Assembly: GCF_012935695.1 (NCBI RefSeq)
Contig: NZ_CP052859.1
Span: 2,087,001 to 2,151,000, forward strand
Source of the DNA: Pseudomonas sp. ADAK18
Lineage (GTDB): Bacteria; Pseudomonadota; Gammaproteobacteria; Pseudomonadales; Pseudomonadaceae
Reading direction: 5' to 3'
DNA: 64,000 nucleotides
The stretch's first letter is position 1. Each line of letters starts with the position of its first letter. Made by a program: the position numbers and the translations under genes. Below the pieces are notes generated by a model. That model ran no database searches. It worked only from the letters and a program-made list of their open reading frames with translations, and was not told the DNA's origin. This document shows, piece by piece, positions 9,306-18,004 of the stretch.

Positions 9306-9379
9306 GGCCGAGTAGCAAAATGGTTATGCAGCGGATTGCAAATCCGCCTACGCCGGTTCGATTCCGACCTCGGCCTCCA
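9306..9379 (+). tRNA. tRNA-Cys (anticodon GCA)
   Basis: 74-nt cloverleaf with CCA encoded. The acceptor stem GGCCGAG pairs with CTCGGCC, the anticodon loop is ATTGCAAAT with anticodon GCA, and the T-arm is GCCGGTTCGATTCCGAC. Its 3' half is the attachment site of the island that begins here. The 5' part is chromosomal and the 3' part has been restored by the incoming element. Confidence 0.97.
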
Positions 9380-9399
9380 CTCTTAAAAGCCCCGTAGAT
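9333..9399 (+). repeat. attL: left copy of the 67-bp island attachment repeat
   Basis: Starts in the anticodon arm of tRNA-Cys and runs through the first half of its terminator. It is identical over 67 bp to 32250-32316, after which the two copies diverge in the terminator loop. Repeats of a tRNA 3' half flanking an integrase gene are the standard scar of tyrosine-recombinase integration. Confidence 0.93.
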
Positions 9400-9420
9400 C
9401 AGTGATCTACGGGGCTTTTT
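9385..9420 (+). terminator. Rho-independent terminator of tRNA-Cys
   Basis: Near-perfect 17-bp stem: AAAAGCCCCGTAGATCA pairs with TGATCTACGGGGCTTTT around a one-base centre, followed by T residues. A sequence-variant copy lies after attR at 32302-32337. Confidence 0.9.
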
Positions 9421-9442
9421 ATTGCCTGCGTTTTGACGATCA

Positions 9443-9472
9443 CTTCCGCAATTTTTTGATTCGCTTCCGCAA
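9443..9472. repeat. Paired CTTCCGCAA repeats just inside attL
   Basis: CTTCCGCAA occurs at 9443-9451 and 9464-9472, a 21-bp (two helical turns) period. The same core TTCCGCA recurs near the other end at 32138-32144 and inverted at 32201-32207. Position and spacing fit integrase arm-type binding sites; this is inference. The rest of 9400-9886 shows no other convincing gene or site. Confidence 0.5.
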
Positions 9473-9886
9473 CGTGGCGTTTGTCGCCTAATTGAAGTGT
9501 CATTATTGGCATGAGTAGTATCTGCTTGCGTTGGGCTCTGGAGATCGAAAACTACCTCTAAAAACGCGGGCGAGCCGACTCACCTATCTATCCGGTCTGG
9601 TTGTTCATCAGCCGCCTATTCTGATTTAAAGAGAGTCGTTACCAGGCGTCGCTTCTGACCCTAATCAGCCTGCAAGCTGAATTGCTTTGCATTTCGTTTG
9701 GTCCGTACGACTTCAACCTACCGCTCGAGCTTGTTTCATTACGTTCCTTCATTGCGATATCATCGAGCCATGATGAATAACGAGCATAGCTGGGTATCAT
9801 GCTCCCGTGCTCATAAAAACCATGATAAAAATCCGTGGCTTCTTTTATTTATTAGCATTCTTGAAGCTGTGCGTGGGGTGGCCAAA

Positions 9887-12454
9887 ATGGACGATTTTGA
9901 AAATAGTTATAAGGACGCGGTCGAAGCCGGTCAGCGCAATCTCCGAGCATCTAAGTTATTGAGTAACTGGTGCTTTCATGCTGAATTCGTCAGGTCTCCT
10001 GGTAGAGGAATGATTGAAGCTGAAACCAACCTTCCAATTGGGCACATGGGTGTCCAATGCAAGTTCTCCAAAATGAATTCGATGCAGGCATGGCTGTTAG
10101 AAGATGCTGCTTACGATTTTTATAAAAATAACTGTAAAAATTGTGACAAGCGAGTTCCAGTAGGTATCCCTAATATTATGGATTTTATTGGTCCTAGGGA
10201 GAAGGTTGCCGAAAATCGGAGAAGAGTACGCCAGGAAGAGGAAGCGCTAAGAAAGCAGAAGCAGTCCCATCGACAGGATGAGCGATCCAAACTTCGTTAT
10301 AAGCTGACTCTAGAAGAAACTTTTGTTTTAGACTTATTGGATGAGCTTGATCGAGAAGGAGTTGCAAGAGACGATCCACGCCTGGAAGAGCTTGCAAACC
10401 TTGCCCCTGAGACGTTTAGTAGGAAAATTGTTCAGCAACTATTACCAATAGTACTAAACGAAAACCTGCCGTACTCGATACCTGCCGCAAAGGCTATGCT
10501 TAAAGCCTCTTTAGAACCTGATGAGAAAGTTTCGGTGGCCGTCCGCCTGATAAGCTCTTATGAGATGTCATCAGCGGCTATTGATGTGATTTTGTCGGGC
10601 GCGGAAAAACTTTCAAACAACGACTTAAGAATGATTGTGCACCGCTTTGTATCGATAGCTTTAGAACCTCCGCCTAGCTCTAGCTTTGGGCGCAACCATA
10701 GAGTGATAATAAATGCTGTGCCGTTTCATTCGCTCTTCCAGAAGAGATATTCTGAAATTTGCGGCGAGATCGATCTGCTGCTGAACGATACTAATCCAGG
10801 AGCAATTGGAGGGGGCGTTGCGATTATACTCGCCTCTGATAACGCTGAGTTGCTTAAAAAACACGCTAGAAAAATCATCTCCACGTTAATGCGAAGGCGT
10901 ACCCTGCTGCCGAGCGAGCGGCGAGACAGTAGTGCGATCTATTATCTCCGGGAAGCAGCTTCGAAGCTCCTGGAAATTTTTCCAGATCTGGCGGATACAA
11001 TCATCCAGTCGTATCTCGCTGATAATGATAGTGTCGGTAGAGAAGAAGCTAGTAAAATCTATAGGTCTGTTCTTAAAAGTAACTATCGGGAAGTGGCTAA
11101 AATAGGAGATGCACAAAGAATAGCATTTAAACGACTGCTTTGGATTGCAATGCAAACTCCAGAGGATGGTATGAGCGACGCCGGGCAGTTCTTCAGGCAC
11201 TCCTGGGATGAATTCTCTAAACTTGGATCTGAGTTCTTTTATGAGTTAGTGGGCGCTGCGGCTACTCTGAGTCAGAGATATGAAGATGTGGATGCAGAGC
11301 GCCCTCTGGAGTTTTCAAGTGAAGTGCTTGAGGAAATGGATAGGCGAAATAGGCGTGCATCGATTGAAAATTTGCAGGCGGCTCTGATTGAATGGGCTGC
11401 AATTGGAGCGAAATCTAAGGGGCGCGAAGGTGTAGAGGATTTTCTCAAGTTATATAGAAATTTACCCCAAGAGCAGGCGCAAATGCGCGGTAAAATGATA
11501 TCGCACTTTTCAAAATTATTAAGCGGGGTTGAGAGCATTACACTAGTGCTCTCAGATTGGTATCGTGCCCTCATGGACGAAAGTGCAGTCGTCCGCTGCA
11601 GTGCAGTACAGGCGTGGGAGAAGGTGCCGTACGCTCTGGTGAAGAACTTCCCTGATCTATTCCTTGAGTCAATTTCTGTCTTGCTGGCAGACCCATACGT
11701 AATTGTTCATCGAGCAGCCGTGCGTACTCTACGACATAGGCCATTTCCCAAAGAGAAACGGAATTTTATCAATGGTGGGCTTTGGAATTTAGTTTTGCAT
11801 TACTCCAAAAAGGGTAAGCAGGAAGAATTCGTTGTCGACTGTTTAGACGCGCTTGTATTTCTTTGTCTTTCACCTGAGGAAAAAAAGGGAAGTATCGGAA
11901 GTTTCATTTCTGGTATTTTGATTGATTTGGAGGGGCATGCCCTTTACCACGCCATTGATCGGTTACATTATGGGTTCGAAGATGTTCCTGGGTTCGTCAA
12001 GGTGGCGCTGAAGTCAATTCAAAGTGGATATACTCGCTCCATCTCTATTGACGACTGTGCGTCTGTTATTTTGAAAACTTCACACTTTGAATTAAAAGGC
12101 TGTGTGGATGAGATGAGAAATGCTTTTTTTTCTCTTAAGCCATTCAAGCCAAATAATTTTTTCGAGTCTCTTCTATACTCAGCGGCGCTGAGTAAGGCTG
12201 GGGAATATGCAGTCGTAAGTACTTGTCTAAGAGAGTTAATTACAAGCATTCCAGCGGAAGCTCGCAACGAGCAATGGCGACTTGAAGTCGATTTGGTAGC
12301 GACAGCTTCCGATATAGAAAATGCCATAGAGACTGGAAATGAGCTCGGGGAGCTGATTGAAAGTTGGGGTAAGACTGTTATTAATCTGGAGTGTGAGAAT
12401 GAAGAGCGATCCAAACTTAGAAATATTCCGCCGAGTTTTTTCTTCGAGGATTGA
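9887..12454 (+). CDS. Large helical-repeat protein with Cys/His cluster (first gene of cargo pair)
   Basis: About 855 residues from the ATG at 9887 (MDDFENSYKDAVEAGQ); the frame is open back to a TTG at 9698 but the extra 63 residues look non-coding. The N-terminal 110 residues hold C29, H31, H53, C58 and a CKNC pair at C83/C86 in YKNNCKNCDKRVPVGIPN, a likely zinc or iron-sulfur site. A charged helix at about 105-140 follows, then some 600 residues of helical hairpins resembling HEAT/ARM repeats (VVRCSAVQAWEKVPYALVKN, VIVHRAAVRTLRHRPF). No catalytic motif or P-loop is visible. It overlaps the following nuclease-like gene by 56 bp, so the two are co-expressed. AT-richer than the host chromosome. 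I do not recognise the family; a sensor or scaffold role in a defence system is inference. Confidence 0.8.
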   Translation: MDDFENSYKDAVEAGQRNLRASKLLSNWCFHAEFVRSPGRGMIEAETNLPIGHMGVQCKFSKMNSMQAWLLEDAAYDFYKNNCKNCDKRVPVGIPNIMDFIGPREKVAENRRRVRQEEEALRKQKQSHRQDERSKLRYKLTLEETFVLDLLDELDREGVARDDPRLEELANLAPETFSRKIVQQLLPIVLNENLPYSIPAAKAMLKASLEPDEKVSVAVRLISSYEMSSAAIDVILSGAEKLSNNDLRMIVHRFVSIALEPPPSSSFGRNHRVIINAVPFHSLFQKRYSEICGEIDLLLNDTNPGAIGGGVAIILASDNAELLKKHARKIISTLMRRRTLLPSERRDSSAIYYLREAASKLLEIFPDLADTIIQSYLADNDSVGREEASKIYRSVLKSNYREVAKIGDAQRIAFKRLLWIAMQTPEDGMSDAGQFFRHSWDEFSKLGSEFFYELVGAAATLSQRYEDVDAERPLEFSSEVLEEMDRRNRRASIENLQAALIEWAAIGAKSKGREGVEDFLKLYRNLPQEQAQMRGKMISHFSKLLSGVESITLVLSDWYRALMDESAVVRCSAVQAWEKVPYALVKNFPDLFLESISVLLADPYVIVHRAAVRTLRHRPFPKEKRNFINGGLWNLVLHYSKKGKQEEFVVDCLDALVFLCLSPEEKKGSIGSFISGILIDLEGHALYHAIDRLHYGFEDVPGFVKVALKSIQSGYTRSISIDDCASVILKTSHFELKGCVDEMRNAFFSLKPFKPNNFFESLLYSAALSKAGEYAVVSTCLRELITSIPAEARNEQWRLEVDLVATASDIENAIETGNELGELIESWGKTVINLECENEERSKLRNIPPSFFFED

Positions 12455-13871
12455 GGTTGCGGCTGCACTAGAGGGCGCTTTGAAACCATCACAGCCTGAG
12501 ATTGAGCTACTTAAGGTGGCTTGCCTAAATTTTGAAGCGGTACTTTCAGAGCTTGATAAAGGGGCGGTCGAAGATCAGTATCGGGCGTATTGTACTGCGG
12601 TTTCCATATTTACCCCTTTGGCGGAGTGGAAACATAGTGTACGTAATGCTGTGCAAGACTCCCAAAGGTTTCTTAGTTCTGCAAAGCTAAGATCGTCGGA
12701 AATCGATCCATCCTTGAGTTTTGCTGCTAATGAGCGGCTAGTTATTTTTTTAGAGAAGATCGAGTGCCTAAAAGAGGTTGGCGAGTTGACTACTATCCAA
12801 AGGTACTTGAAGTGTTGGAGCTTACCACTACTTCTCTTTTCCAATCTACGCCATCGAAATGGACAGGGCCTTCGCGTTCCGAATCTTAATGGAAGCTCAA
12901 AAAAACTTGAGAAACTCGAGTCGACTGTAGCATTTTTGAAGTTTGATATCGACGGGGAGCCTGCAAAAAATTGGAACTATCTTAAACCAGGAACAGCTTA
13001 TGATCTCACAGTTGAAGTGAGGGTTTCACATTGGCCAAAAGGTGCAGGTGCTCTTTCGCTGAGGCCTGTAACGATAGATGTCCGGGAGCAGAGCTGGCTA
13101 CCATCCTTTAAGTTTAATGAGCCTAAGGGCGGTGGCCCGTTTTCTCTTACTGGTACGGGACGTGCCGTTCTGGAGGTAGCCCAATCGTTCGGATCGAGAC
13201 CATACGAATTTCTTTATGCTGCAGAGTTCGACGATATGAGTAAATGTCTCGATGTGGCAGTTGTAGGGCATCGCCGTTTGTTGCTTGAAGGCGTAGACGT
13301 GGTTTCTGATCCATTAAGTGGGTTCTCTAGTGTCGATCGGCACCTCCTCAGTATTAGAAATAGGTTGAGAGCTTACCCTGGCTTGAACTCTGATGACTTA
13401 TCTAATGCGATGATTGTCCTTGGTGGACTTGGAAATATTGCTGGCCAAGCTTTGAAAGATGCAACGTTTGAGGTCGGTACGTCGGAGAGAGCTTTCCAAA
13501 AAAAATCTACTGAAATACTTCGGAGCCGTAGTGATATTGGTGAAGGTCTACAGGGGCACCTTGAAGCGGCAGGCGGGATTACCGATCTAACATTTCGGAA
13601 TATTCCGATAGAGTTAAAGGTCGAACACCGAAAAACCCTGTTCCCTAAAGATTTTTCTAATTTTTTTAATCAAACTGCCTTATATGCAATCGGCTTGGGA
13701 AAACGCATTGGTATCCTGTCTGTCCTTGACGTATCTCCAAAATCTACACCCGTAGGTATTATTGAAGATGATATTCAAGTTTTTGATCATCAGGTCGGTC
13801 ATTCGTCAGTTGTGATTGTTGTGGTAGTTGTGCGTGGGGGTTTTCCTAAACCTAGTTCATACTCGAGATAG
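12399..13871 (+). CDS. Putative PD-(D/E)XK nuclease-domain protein (second gene of cargo pair)
   Basis: 490 residues from the ATG at 12399, which has GGAG seven bases upstream; the frame is also open to a TTG at 12357. Three parts can be seen: a helical N-terminal 160 residues; a beta-rich middle (about 175-295, LKPGTAYDLTVEVRVSHWPK and following); and a C-terminal domain in which GGITDLTFRNIPIELKVEH gives D396, E405 and K407 in the D-(X)8-ExK arrangement of PD-(D/E)XK nucleases, followed by the helix FNQTALYAIGLGKRIGILSV that often carries a conserved Gln. The gene overlaps the end of the upstream helical-repeat gene. It could be the effector of the pair. The nuclease call rests on motif spacing only. 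Confidence 0.72.
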   Translation: MKSDPNLEIFRRVFSSRIEVAAALEGALKPSQPEIELLKVACLNFEAVLSELDKGAVEDQYRAYCTAVSIFTPLAEWKHSVRNAVQDSQRFLSSAKLRSSEIDPSLSFAANERLVIFLEKIECLKEVGELTTIQRYLKCWSLPLLLFSNLRHRNGQGLRVPNLNGSSKKLEKLESTVAFLKFDIDGEPAKNWNYLKPGTAYDLTVEVRVSHWPKGAGALSLRPVTIDVREQSWLPSFKFNEPKGGGPFSLTGTGRAVLEVAQSFGSRPYEFLYAAEFDDMSKCLDVAVVGHRRLLLEGVDVVSDPLSGFSSVDRHLLSIRNRLRAYPGLNSDDLSNAMIVLGGLGNIAGQALKDATFEVGTSERAFQKKSTEILRSRSDIGEGLQGHLEAAGGITDLTFRNIPIELKVEHRKTLFPKDFSNFFNQTALYAIGLGKRIGILSVLDVSPKSTPVGIIEDDIQVFDHQVGHSSVVIVVVVVRGGFPKPSSYSR

Positions 13872-13997
13872 CTAAATTATATTGTGCTTGCGTAAATGCC
13901 TAATACTTTCAGCGCTAATCACTCTAGTAGGACTTTGATAAGTCTGAAGGGCTGCTTTTGTCCGTTTTTACCGATGGTGATAAATTCGCATAGTTGG

Positions 13998-15062
13998 TCA
14001 TTTCGTGGGTTTAACAATTTCACCAATTCTCCGATATACTTTCTTGGTCATTTCCTCAGTGGAGTGGCCCAGCAGGCGGCTTGCGTGCGTTAGTTCGATC
14101 TCGCTGGCAGCTTTCGGCCGGATGTCCTTGAACTGAAACTGCCGAATGGTGGCGGCCAGTACCGGGTCACCATCAGTCGCGGCCTTGATTGCTGCCTTCT
14201 CCCGTGCGTCGTCCCACCGATTGCGCAGCATCTGCTGGCTCATTCGAAGCCCTGACGCATTGGTGATCAGGGTTGAGGCCCTAATACCATTGATGGATCT
14301 GCGCTCCTGCAGGTCATCGATAAAGGTGCTCAGCCCGGACTGTACGCCTGCATCCTCCAAACGAAGGCGTAGACGCTTTTCAGTTTTGCCCTGACCAATC
14401 AGCAAAAAGCCGTTGTTCAAGTCGGTGGCTGCGATCTTGAGCACATCGGCGGGGCGTTGGCCTGTCAGGTAGGCAAGATCCATCGCGTCCTTGAGCTCCT
14501 GTACCGCCTCCGCGTATACCGCGTTCCATACGGTTTCACCGGCATAATAGTCCCGCGGCTTTTCCTTGTTGCGGCGAACACCAAAGCAAGGATTCGCTTT
14601 TTCAGTCAGGCCCCATTCACGTGCGATGGTGAACACATGGGAGAGCAGGGCGATCTCACGGTTGGCCCTTACCTTAGCTGTTCTAGCATCGCGATATTGA
14701 GCCACTACCTGGGGTGTAATCGACTCAATGGGCGCGCTCTCAAATGCTCTTCTGAGCTGCTTGAGTTCTTTACGGTTGTCGGACTGAGTACGAATGGACT
14801 TGCCTGGGATGATTTCCTTTTCATACCGGTCGAACACGTGGCCCATCAGGTGGTTGGGTTTAGGTGGTGCCTTGCGTTCAAGTCTGGCCCATTCTACTTT
14901 GGCCTGGTCGAGGTCTGTGCCCAGCGGGATTTCCTTCCGTTTACCGTCGGCAGTCCTGCCATCGTAGTAATACGATATCCAAACCTTTCCGGTTTTTCCC
15001 TTCCGGATGCGCCGTATCATCCGCGGTGGCAGATCTCGATTTGCTGTGCTTTTCTGGCGCAT
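13998..15062 (-). CDS. int: Tyrosine-type site-specific integrase
   Basis: 354-residue phage integrase that recombines attP with the tRNA-Cys attB. The N-terminal part carries the beta-strand DNA-binding segment (GKVWISYYYDGRTADGKRKE) seen in phage integrases, then the SAM-like core-binding domain. The catalytic domain shows the first Arg in YLTGQRPADVLKI, the box II Arg in FKDIRPKAASE (Lys replacing the usual His two positions earlier), His in RLLGHSTEEMT and the nucleophile Tyr in KKVYRRIGEIV. It ends convergently against the left cargo pair, 126 bp away. Start ATG 15062 lies three bases after the upstream DUF4224 gene, so the two are coupled. Confidence 0.93.
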   Translation of the reverse strand: MRQKSTANRDLPPRMIRRIRKGKTGKVWISYYYDGRTADGKRKEIPLGTDLDQAKVEWARLERKAPPKPNHLMGHVFDRYEKEIIPGKSIRTQSDNRKELKQLRRAFESAPIESITPQVVAQYRDARTAKVRANREIALLSHVFTIAREWGLTEKANPCFGVRRNKEKPRDYYAGETVWNAVYAEAVQELKDAMDLAYLTGQRPADVLKIAATDLNNGFLLIGQGKTEKRLRLRLEDAGVQSGLSTFIDDLQERRSINGIRASTLITNASGLRMSQQMLRNRWDDAREKAAIKAATDGDPVLAATIRQFQFKDIRPKAASEIELTHASRLLGHSTEEMTKKVYRRIGEIVKPTK

Positions 15063-15065
15063 AGA

Positions 15066-15302
15066 TCAACTCACATTCGAAAGGTCGAGCGTCCAGGTTT
15101 CGGCGACTGCGTTAGACGCCGAAGGCTTAACGCCTGCAAGTTTCAGCCGAGCGTATACCCGACCCACGATTGGGCGCCGGGCACCGGTTAGAACGAACTC
15201 CCAACGGTTGTCAGTTAGCCATTGGATTTGTTTGTATGGGAGCAGATAGCCAGTGATAGTTGTCAGCTCTTCCTCGGCGAGGGTTTCGCTTTGTATTTCC
15301 AT
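15066..15302 (-). CDS. DUF4224 family protein upstream of integrase
   Basis: 78 residues; begins MEIQSETLAEEELTTITGYL and contains PIVGRVYARLKLAG, features of the DUF4224 proteins that commonly precede integrase genes in Pseudomonas prophages. It is immediately upstream of int and probably co-transcribed. An accessory or excisionase-like role is suggested by position only. Confidence 0.75.
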   Translation of the reverse strand: MEIQSETLAEEELTTITGYLLPYKQIQWLTDNRWEFVLTGARRPIVGRVYARLKLAGVKPSASNAVAETWTLDLSNVS

Positions 15303-15375
15303 GAGGTGGTCCTCACCGCGTTTGGCGGCAGAAGGTGGCCAGCCGCTCGCCGGCAGGCATTTAGGAGGATGAGGG

Positions 15376-15780
15376 TTAGGCTGTTTCGACTTTGATTTGA
15401 GAGGTGATCCAATCGCGCATGCGAACCCAGCGTTGTTCCGGCGTTTCTGCCTGCCAACTGGCTTCGTCGTTCATGAAAACGATCTCTGATGCCATGGCAG
15501 GGGCGATATCAAAGGCCTCGCCTACGGCCTCTCGGTCGTCCGGATCAAGCGCCTTCATATCGACGCCACGTTTCGCCCCTAGCGCGCCGATGGTGCAGAA
15601 CTCACCATCAGCTTGCAGCGAGTCTGCGATAAGACGCTTAGCCGGCATCGCCTCCAGTGCATCACGCAGTTCAATCAAGAAGGCCTGCCCGCGCTTACCC
15701 TTGAGCGCAGAATTGACAGCTCCCCTCCAGCAGACCAGATCCCATCCGCTGTAATCATCGCTATATCCGCTGCGGCTCAT
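15376..15780 (-). CDS. Phage early hypothetical protein
   Basis: 134 residues from the ATG at 15780, which overlaps the stop of the upstream gene as ATGA, so translation is coupled. Sequence signs such as WRGAVNSALKGKRGQAFLIE and EFCTIGALGAKRGVD recall small unnamed proteins of Pseudomonas prophage early regions. No functional motif seen. Confidence 0.75.
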   Translation of the reverse strand: MSRSGYSDDYSGWDLVCWRGAVNSALKGKRGQAFLIELRDALEAMPAKRLIADSLQADGEFCTIGALGAKRGVDMKALDPDDREAVGEAFDIAPAMASEIVFMNDEASWQAETPEQRWVRMRDWITSQIKVETA

Positions 15781-16046
15781 GGCGTCACCTCCCGGCGCGC
15801 CCACCAGCAGACCGGGCCGTCGTCAGTATCGTGGATAGAAAGACAGAACCAGTCCTCACCATCAGGCCGGTTAGGCTCCCAGTAGCTGCAGTCCGGGTCG
15901 CCCGATTTGAAATAGCGCTCAGAGATCTCATCGTCCGCGTTTTCAATGCCCACCATCTTCACTGTCAGACCTTGCTTGGCGAGCCATTGCTTACACTTGT
16001 CGCCGTCACCCTCATCGAACGGTGGTAGGTCTGCGTGCCAGAACAT
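15777..16046 (-). CDS. Phage early hypothetical protein
   Basis: 89-residue acidic protein (FWHADLPPFDEGDGDKCKQW; DWFCLSIHDTDDGPVCWWAR), coupled by ATGA to the next gene. Trp and Asp rich, no known domain recognised. Part of the minus-strand early operon leading to the integrase. Confidence 0.7.
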   Translation of the reverse strand: MFWHADLPPFDEGDGDKCKQWLAKQGLTVKMVGIENADDEISERYFKSGDPDCSYWEPNRPDGEDWFCLSIHDTDDGPVCWWARREVTP

Positions 16047-16104
16047 TCCGTTCTCGTCTCTCCGGACGAGTTGGTGGCTTATCAGGCCTACACGATCCAG
16101 GCGC

Positions 16105-16590
16105 TCAATCTCTGCGAGCAGTAGCGCGGCTGACCTTTACGCAGTCTTCTGAATCCATCAGGTAATTTTCCTGGGATAGTCGTTCCTGCTCAGCCTCAAT
16201 GGCTGCAATCAATTGCTCAGGTAGCACCACCGCTACCGGCGCGGGTTCGCCCCGGCACAGGCACAGGCCCAGGCGCTGCGCAGCGTCGAGCGAGCCGTAA
16301 ACGAGCGGCGCATTTGCCAGTGTGGCCCGGGGCTGCTGCTTCAAGGTTTCGATCTGTTCGTCACGTTGATTTAGCAGCTGTTGCAGGGCGTCACGCTCCA
16401 GTCTCAGGATCTGGGCGCGCTTGAAGTTCTCCCCGCTGAGCGCTGTCCACTTTTCAATTTCTCCGGCCAGGTACGCTTCACGCGCCTGCCCCTGCTCAAT
16501 CTTCTGGTTGAAGTCACCGGCGTGAACCCAGAAACCTTTCCTCTCTGATGCCCCGACACCTTGCTGCGTCAATCGCTCCACGTCGCTCAT
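16105..16590 (-). CDS. Phage hypothetical protein with coiled coil
   Basis: 161 residues; a helical central part (REAYLAGEIEKWTALSGENF to LNQRDEQIETLKQQ) is predicted coiled coil, and the C-terminal part has LPEQLIAAIEAEQERLSQEN. Its ATG at 16590 overlaps the stop of the upstream gene (ATGA). Typical of small Pseudomonas prophage early genes; function unknown. Confidence 0.72.
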   Translation of the reverse strand: MSDVERLTQQGVGASERKGFWVHAGDFNQKIEQGQAREAYLAGEIEKWTALSGENFKRAQILRLERDALQQLLNQRDEQIETLKQQPRATLANAPLVYGSLDAAQRLGLCLCRGEPAPVAVVLPEQLIAAIEAEQERLSQENYLMDSEDCVKVSRATARRD

Positions 16591-16898
16591 ACAGCCTCTC
16601 TCGTTACCAGATCATGGGCACTCACAACCGTCATGCCGAGGCGTTCGGCGATCAGGACTTCCAGGCGGGCACCTTTTGAATGCTCCCAGCCGGGCAGGGT
16701 GGCCACGGTGTCGCAGTCCATCAGGGCGGCAATGTCGCGGCGCATGCAGTCGTTCCAGGTGCCGCCGCCGGGGTTGAGTTCGGCGGGATTGGTGACGGTG
16801 TGGCCGCCGGCGCGCAGGTTCGTGGTCATGGCGTGGAAGGCGGCGAAGTTGAGGTCGGGCAGGCCGGTCATTTGATCTCTTAGGTGAATTTTCCGCAT
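16587..16898 (-). CDS. DUF4406-type (nucleoside deoxyribosyltransferase-like) phage protein
   Basis: 103 residues. NPGGGTWNDCMRRDIAALMD and CDTVATLPGWEHSKGARLEV, LIAERLGM are the recognisable core of DUF4406, a fold related to nucleoside 2-deoxyribosyltransferases that is frequent in prophages. First gene of a four-gene minus-strand early operon in which two junctions are ATGA overlaps (16587-16590 and 15777-15780). Activity is unproven. Confidence 0.75.
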   Translation of the reverse strand: MRKIHLRDQMTGLPDLNFAAFHAMTTNLRAGGHTVTNPAELNPGGGTWNDCMRRDIAALMDCDTVATLPGWEHSKGARLEVLIAERLGMTVVSAHDLVTREAV

Positions 16899-16982
16899 TT
16901 AATAACGCCTCGATGGCGGAAGTGGTTTTCGTGAGTTATCTTTCGTTTGAATTAAAACCTTAACCTGCATAGGCATATAAAA

Positions 16983-17336
16983 TTGAGTTTCCCCCCAGCG
17001 CCACCACCACCTGGATCATCTAGTAACCTTGCTCAAGCGCTTGGATTTTCTGTGAATCCAATCGTTAAAGGACAGTGGTTTAAAGATCAAACGATGCGTC
17101 TAGATGGATGGCAGTTCCAGAATTGCAGATTTGACAGTTGCATGCTTCATGTCGCAACGACTTCAATTCGTTTAGATCGTTGCTATATCGATGAGCATAC
17201 TTCGATAATATTCGAAGGTATGATTTTGAATATTGTGCGGTTATTTCACGTGCGAAATAATTACATGAAAAATCAATTTCCTTATTTTGCACCGACGTAC
17301 CATGAAGATGGCACTATCTCCATTGGGGCTGCTTAA
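16983..17336 (+). CDS. Hypothetical protein (117 residues)
   Basis: Open from a TTG at 16983; Pro-rich start (SFPPAPPPPGSSSN), then alternating hydrophobic strands (WQFQNCRFDSCMLHVATTSI, RLDRCYIDEHTSIIFEGM) resembling a short right-handed beta-helix. AT-rich and opposite in direction to the phage early operon. It ends one base before the ATG of the next gene, so the two form an operon. Start uncertain, function unknown. Confidence 0.6.
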   Translation: MSFPPAPPPPGSSSNLAQALGFSVNPIVKGQWFKDQTMRLDGWQFQNCRFDSCMLHVATTSIRLDRCYIDEHTSIIFEGMILNIVRLFHVRNNYMKNQFPYFAPTYHEDGTISIGAA

Positions 17337-17337
17337 T

Positions 17338-17931
17338 ATGAGCGTTGAAGGAAAGTTCGAAACGACAGTTTCCCTTACCCCTCAAAAAAGCCAGATATTT
17401 ACAGTCGGTTGTCTAGTTTTGTCCGGCGTCAGTTTGTTAGCTAGCTGTGCCTTTCTATGGCATGGTAAGGCTGGATGGGAAGTGCCTCTCGCGGGATCAT
17501 TTGTATTCGGGGTGGGAGGTTTCGCGTGCTGGCTTCTATCCCATCGTAATTCAGAATTGTCTGGGGGTAGATCTACTCAGCTGACCGCTGATGAAAAAAG
17601 CATGACTCTGAGATTTGATCCGCGGAATCAGCCTACAAAGCAAATGCTGCTAATGTTTGCCACACATGCTGAGTCTATAGCTTTTAGAGAACGCCTACCG
17701 CACTCCCGTGGTTTGCTCGATGATTCGGGCAATGTAATCAAAGATTCTGAAGTAGAGGCAAATCTTCAAATTGAGAAACTAAACATGGTCGTCATCGAGC
17801 AGGCTGAAAAGCTAGACCGTCTAGCTTGTGGAATAAAATCGGATGCCCCAGGTTCGGGAGGAAGTATCTCTGCTCCGATGTATACCGGCGAAGAACCGGT
17901 CGAAGGTGTGACTTTAACGAGTGGAGTTTAG
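17338..17931 (+). CDS. Membrane-anchored hypothetical protein
   Basis: 197 residues from ATG 17338 (MSVEGKFETTVSLTPQKSQI). Two transmembrane helices lie close together near the N-terminus (about residues 21-39 and 47-66), followed by a cytoplasmic region of about 130 residues that ends with a coiled-coil-like stretch (EVEANLQIEKLNMVVIEQAE) and a Gly/Ser-rich tail. Directly follows the beta-rich 117-residue gene. Not recognised. Confidence 0.65.
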   Translation: MSVEGKFETTVSLTPQKSQIFTVGCLVLSGVSLLASCAFLWHGKAGWEVPLAGSFVFGVGGFACWLLSHRNSELSGGRSTQLTADEKSMTLRFDPRNQPTKQMLLMFATHAESIAFRERLPHSRGLLDDSGNVIKDSEVEANLQIEKLNMVVIEQAEKLDRLACGIKSDAPGSGGSISAPMYTGEEPVEGVTLTSGV

Positions 17932-17961
17932 CTAGTAGAGCGCCCTTTATTGCTGGCGTGA

Positions 17962-17980
17962 TTCGTTGATATGGGGTATT
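17962..17980. repeat. 19-bp direct repeat, copy 1
   Basis: ttcgttgatatggggtatt, repeated exactly at 18205-18223, each time 25-45 bp before a start codon with a good ribosome site. A related form (cgatatgggttat) lies at 23066-23078 before the MazG-like gene. Possibly a shared promoter or operator element. Confidence 0.55.
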
Positions 17981-18004
17981 GGTGCGACTCACAAAGGAGC
18001 CGGT

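Noticed and set aside
9698..9886. N-terminal extension of the left cargo gene to the TTG at 9698
   Set aside because: The extra residues look random and the ATG at 9887 fits the conserved-looking start; kept as an alternative only.
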